A DNA stretch of 64,000 nucleotides from Peptococcaceae bacterium 1198_IL3148 (GTDB lineage: Bacteria; Bacillota; Desulfotomaculia; Desulfotomaculales; Desulfohalotomaculaceae), in NCBI GenBank assembly GCA_036763105.1, contig JBAIYS010000007.1:86063-150062 (forward strand). The letters are read 5' to 3'. The notes below the pieces were generated by a model. That model searched no databases, was not told the origin of the DNA, and saw only the letters and a list, made by a program, of their open reading frames with translations. Both the position numbers and the translations under genes were made by a program. Shown in pieces: positions 61,412 to 64,000 of this stretch (position 1 is the first letter of the stretch; the number at the start of each line of letters is the position of its first letter).

Positions 61412-62572
61412 ATGCGTAACAAATTATCATTGGCCGTTGCATTGGCCTGCCTAATGACATTTTTGGTTACAGGTGTTGCTATGGCTGATCAACCTCAGTG
61501 GGTAAAAGAAAAGAATATGGCCAAGGATCTATATAAGCACCAAGAAAAGATGGTTAAAGAAATGTATAAGCATCAAGAAAAAATGGTCAAACAAATACAA
61601 AAAAATTATACCAAGTTTAAAGACATACAAATGGGTTATCCAGCCTACAATGAAATATATCGGATGGTAGAATGTGGTATTATTAATGGCTACCAAGATG
61701 GCAACTTTAAACCCAATGTATATGTAACCAGAGAGCAATTTGCCAAGATATTTGTTTTATCCATGGGAGTAGAATTAGTAGATGATCAATCCCAAAGCTT
61801 TGTGGACGTTAAAGCTGACAATATGTTTTATAACTACATCGAAACTGTGAAACCATATTTAACTGGTTACAGCAAAGATGGTAAAATCTATTTTTATCCC
61901 AAGGAGCAAGTGGTCCGTGAAGATGTAGCGGTGGCTATTGTAAGGGCAAAGGGTTTAGATTTGCTAAGCGATAGTAAAGTAGAAGCTATATTGGACAAAT
62001 ATCAGGATGAAGGAAAAATTTCTGCTAATTTGCGTGCCTATGTAGCGACAGCTATTGACGAGGGTATATTGGGTGGCCGTCAGGACAATAAGGGTGATTG
62101 GTATTTAGACCCTCAAAAACCACTAAAACGGGTAGAGGCCGTGCTGATGCTTTATCGGGCATGCAATGGGTTTGTTGGAGATGAACAAGAAAAAGCCGAG
62201 AAGATTATTATTGAAGAGAATGATGTTGATGAATTGGCTATAAGATATGTTCGCCCTGCAGATGGTGCGAAAAATGTTGAAGTGGATATTGATGAATTGA
62301 CAATAAAATTTAACATAGATATTCAGCCGGTGGATGATTTAGATGATGTGTTAGCAGGGATAACCATCACTAATCTCACCGAAGATGAGGACGTTGATAT
62401 CGATAGTGTAGAAATAGACGGTAATAAATTAATTATTGAACTTGAAGACCAGTTGGATTACCGTTGCAAATATAGGGTTGAAATTGCTAAAAATATAATT
62501 GAAGATGAAAAGGGAAATAACTTTGGTAAGTATAGCTGGAGTTTTAGCACATTAGCAGAAGATGACGAATAA
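61412..62572 (+). CDS. SLH-domain surface protein with Ig-like C-terminus
   Basis: The 386-residue exported protein has a signal peptide (about 1-25, VAMA/DQ), a basic helical region with two tandem 11-residue units starting YKHQEKMVK, three S-layer-homology domains (about 70-255: YRMVECGIINGYQDGNFKPNVYVTREQFAKIF is the first), then an acidic Big_5-type beta-sandwich (RPADGAKNVEVDIDELTIKF ... FSTLAEDDE). SLH domains bind pyruvylated secondary wall polymer. It follows rsgI by 14 nt with GGGGGAG as ribosome site, so it may be a SigI target and part of the same transcript. Confidence 0.88.
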   Translation: MRNKLSLAVALACLMTFLVTGVAMADQPQWVKEKNMAKDLYKHQEKMVKEMYKHQEKMVKQIQKNYTKFKDIQMGYPAYNEIYRMVECGIINGYQDGNFKPNVYVTREQFAKIFVLSMGVELVDDQSQSFVDVKADNMFYNYIETVKPYLTGYSKDGKIYFYPKEQVVREDVAVAIVRAKGLDLLSDSKVEAILDKYQDEGKISANLRAYVATAIDEGILGGRQDNKGDWYLDPQKPLKRVEAVLMLYRACNGFVGDEQEKAEKIIIEENDVDELAIRYVRPADGAKNVEVDIDELTIKFNIDIQPVDDLDDVLAGITITNLTEDEDVDIDSVEIDGNKLIIELEDQLDYRCKYRVEIAKNIIEDEKGNNFGKYSWSFSTLAEDDE

Positions 62573-63060
62573 ATAACAACTTATTGGAAATATTAATAAC
62601 GAAAGGTTTGTAATTGCTGAGCCCAGACTGCCACAAGGTATTCATTAATGCTGGGTGTGTGGTCGGCCAAAGGTCGATGCGGGTCTAGTTTGGCTCAACA
62701 TTGGCCGGCGGGAAGATCGCTATAGGTGCCGGTAGGTTCCGGTCTAAATGATTATTTTGGGATCACAAGGTATGTATGGCGGTCGAGCTAAGACTATTAT
62801 GGGTGCTGAGCAGTGAGGCAGGTGCCGAGCTCCGTAGAGGTCTAAAGCGGTTGTTAGAATGTCCGAGGCTTCCTAAGTATCTGTAATGGTCGAGCAAAGG
62901 TCATCATATGTTTTGTAATGGTCTGCTGTGATCGAAAGGTTGTTTTGGGCTGTGCAGAGATGTATGATGGCTGTAGCGAAGGTGATTACAGACCTTACTG
63001 TCAAGGCTCTCCTATAATGTGGAGAGCCTTGATCCATTGTAAACAGCATTTGACGAAAAA
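62573..63060 (+). other. Non-coding GGTC-rich stretch before the rrn promoter
   Basis: No supported gene lies in about 490 bases; a 60-codon frame at 62918 has no ribosome site or protein-like content. The plus strand is G/T-rich and repeats GGTC nine or more times, several as GGTCGAGC or GGTCTAAA (62660, 62669, 62680, 62740, 62780, 62838, 62887, 62899, 62919). It ends with a perfect 12-bp palindrome (63001-63012/63021-63032) with no T-run. It may be a structured RNA or a degenerate element. Confidence 0.5.
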
Positions 63061-63073
63061 ATTTAAAATAACG

Positions 63074-63103
63074 GTTGACTTAAGTCGACAAAGATGCTAA
63101 ACT
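63074..63103 (+). promoter_or_regulatory. rRNA operon promoter
   Basis: TTGACT (63075-63080) and TAAACT (63098-63103) are 17 nt apart. The -35 lies inside GTTGACTTAAGTCGAC (63074-63089), a 16-bp palindrome with one mismatched pair. Confidence 0.7.
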
Positions 63104-63270
63104 TAATCTTGTCGCTGAGGGGCGACAGCAACAACTGGAAACAAACAGATCCTTGAAAACTAAACAGTAAGAGATGGATGTTGTAGAGGCTCAATTCATT
63201 GAGCCTAAATAAAGCAACACATGCAAAACGTTGATAATAATGAGCTAAATCAGCTTATTCATAAAGAAAT
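63104..63270 (+). other. rRNA leader region
   Basis: It contains a 6-bp hairpin TGTCGC/GCGACA (63110-63125) and GATCCTTGAAAACTAAACAG (near 63150-63170), the leader/processing sequence typical of Firmicutes rrn operons, then AT-rich sequence up to the mature 16S end. Confidence 0.65.

Positions 63271-64000
<730 letters not shown>

Noticed and set aside
63001..63032. 12-bp palindrome as terminator of the SLH gene
   Set aside because: No T-run on either strand and more than 400 bases from the stop codon.
62918..63100. 60-codon frame before the rRNA gene
   Set aside because: Lies across the palindrome and the rrn promoter, without a ribosome site.

Overview
The window looks like chromosome of an anaerobic, endospore-forming, Gram-positive bacterium of the clostridial or Peptococcaceae (Desulfotomaculum-like) type. 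The evidence is a division cluster with DUF881 and Sbp genes, spoIIGA-sigE-sigG, a spore photoproduct lyase, an alpha/beta-type SASP, an oxygen-sensitive class III ribonucleotide reductase, a T-box ileS, sigI/rsgI, an SLH-domain protein and a Firmicutes-style 16S leader. The genus assignment is inference. All large reading frames appear intact, and I saw no insertion sequence, prophage, CRISPR array or tRNA.

Layout: 1-5.9 kb holds the end of murA and the division operon ftsQ-DUF881-DUF881-sbp-ftsA-ftsZ. 5.9-10.7 kb holds sporulation genes (a SpoIIM-like protein, spoIIGA, sigE, sigG, ylmC). 10.7-15.3 kb holds splB, then nrdR-nrdD-nrdG under a NrdR-box promoter, then a FmdB zinc ribbon. 15.6-21.6 kb has an MBL/beta-CASP nuclease, pgeF, phoP-phoR and pstB-phoU. 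21.7-29 kb is the HlyD-yggS-sepF-yggT-ylmH-divIVA-yggU run followed by T-box-ileS. 29-33 kb, mostly on the minus strand, carries a heavy-metal P-type ATPase with a separate HMA chaperone under a class II FNR-type promoter, a Crp/Fnr regulator and a SASP. 33-37.8 kb is the glycine-riboswitch gcvT-gcvH-gcvPA-gcvPB operon.

37.9-42.2 kb holds a CDF metal exporter, trmL-nth-CoA-binding protein, a two-piece LysO exporter and two small membrane proteins. 42.4-48.7 kb has DUF4912-GH57 branching enzyme, bshB1-bshA, an Ig-like lipoprotein and a DUF169 protein. 48.9-57.8 kb has dnaE, mtrB (TRAP), accD-accA and pfkA-pyk. 57.8-62.6 kb has a putative PhoP-controlled leader with dedA-SGNH hydrolase, then sigI-rsgI-SLH protein. 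A roughly 500-base non-coding stretch and the rrn promoter precede a 16S rRNA gene cut by the window end.

The most interesting signals are regulatory or residue-level. They are 11-bp-periodic Pho boxes at both pstB-phoU and the distant dedA operon, an unassigned attenuator-like leader before dedA, a perfect FNR dyad at exactly -41.5 of the metal-ATPase promoter, a spore photoproduct lyase with Ala where the Bacillus enzyme has its H-donor Cys, a CPG instead of CPC metal motif in the ATPase, and a dispersed hairpin/MITE-like repeat family that ends several genes.
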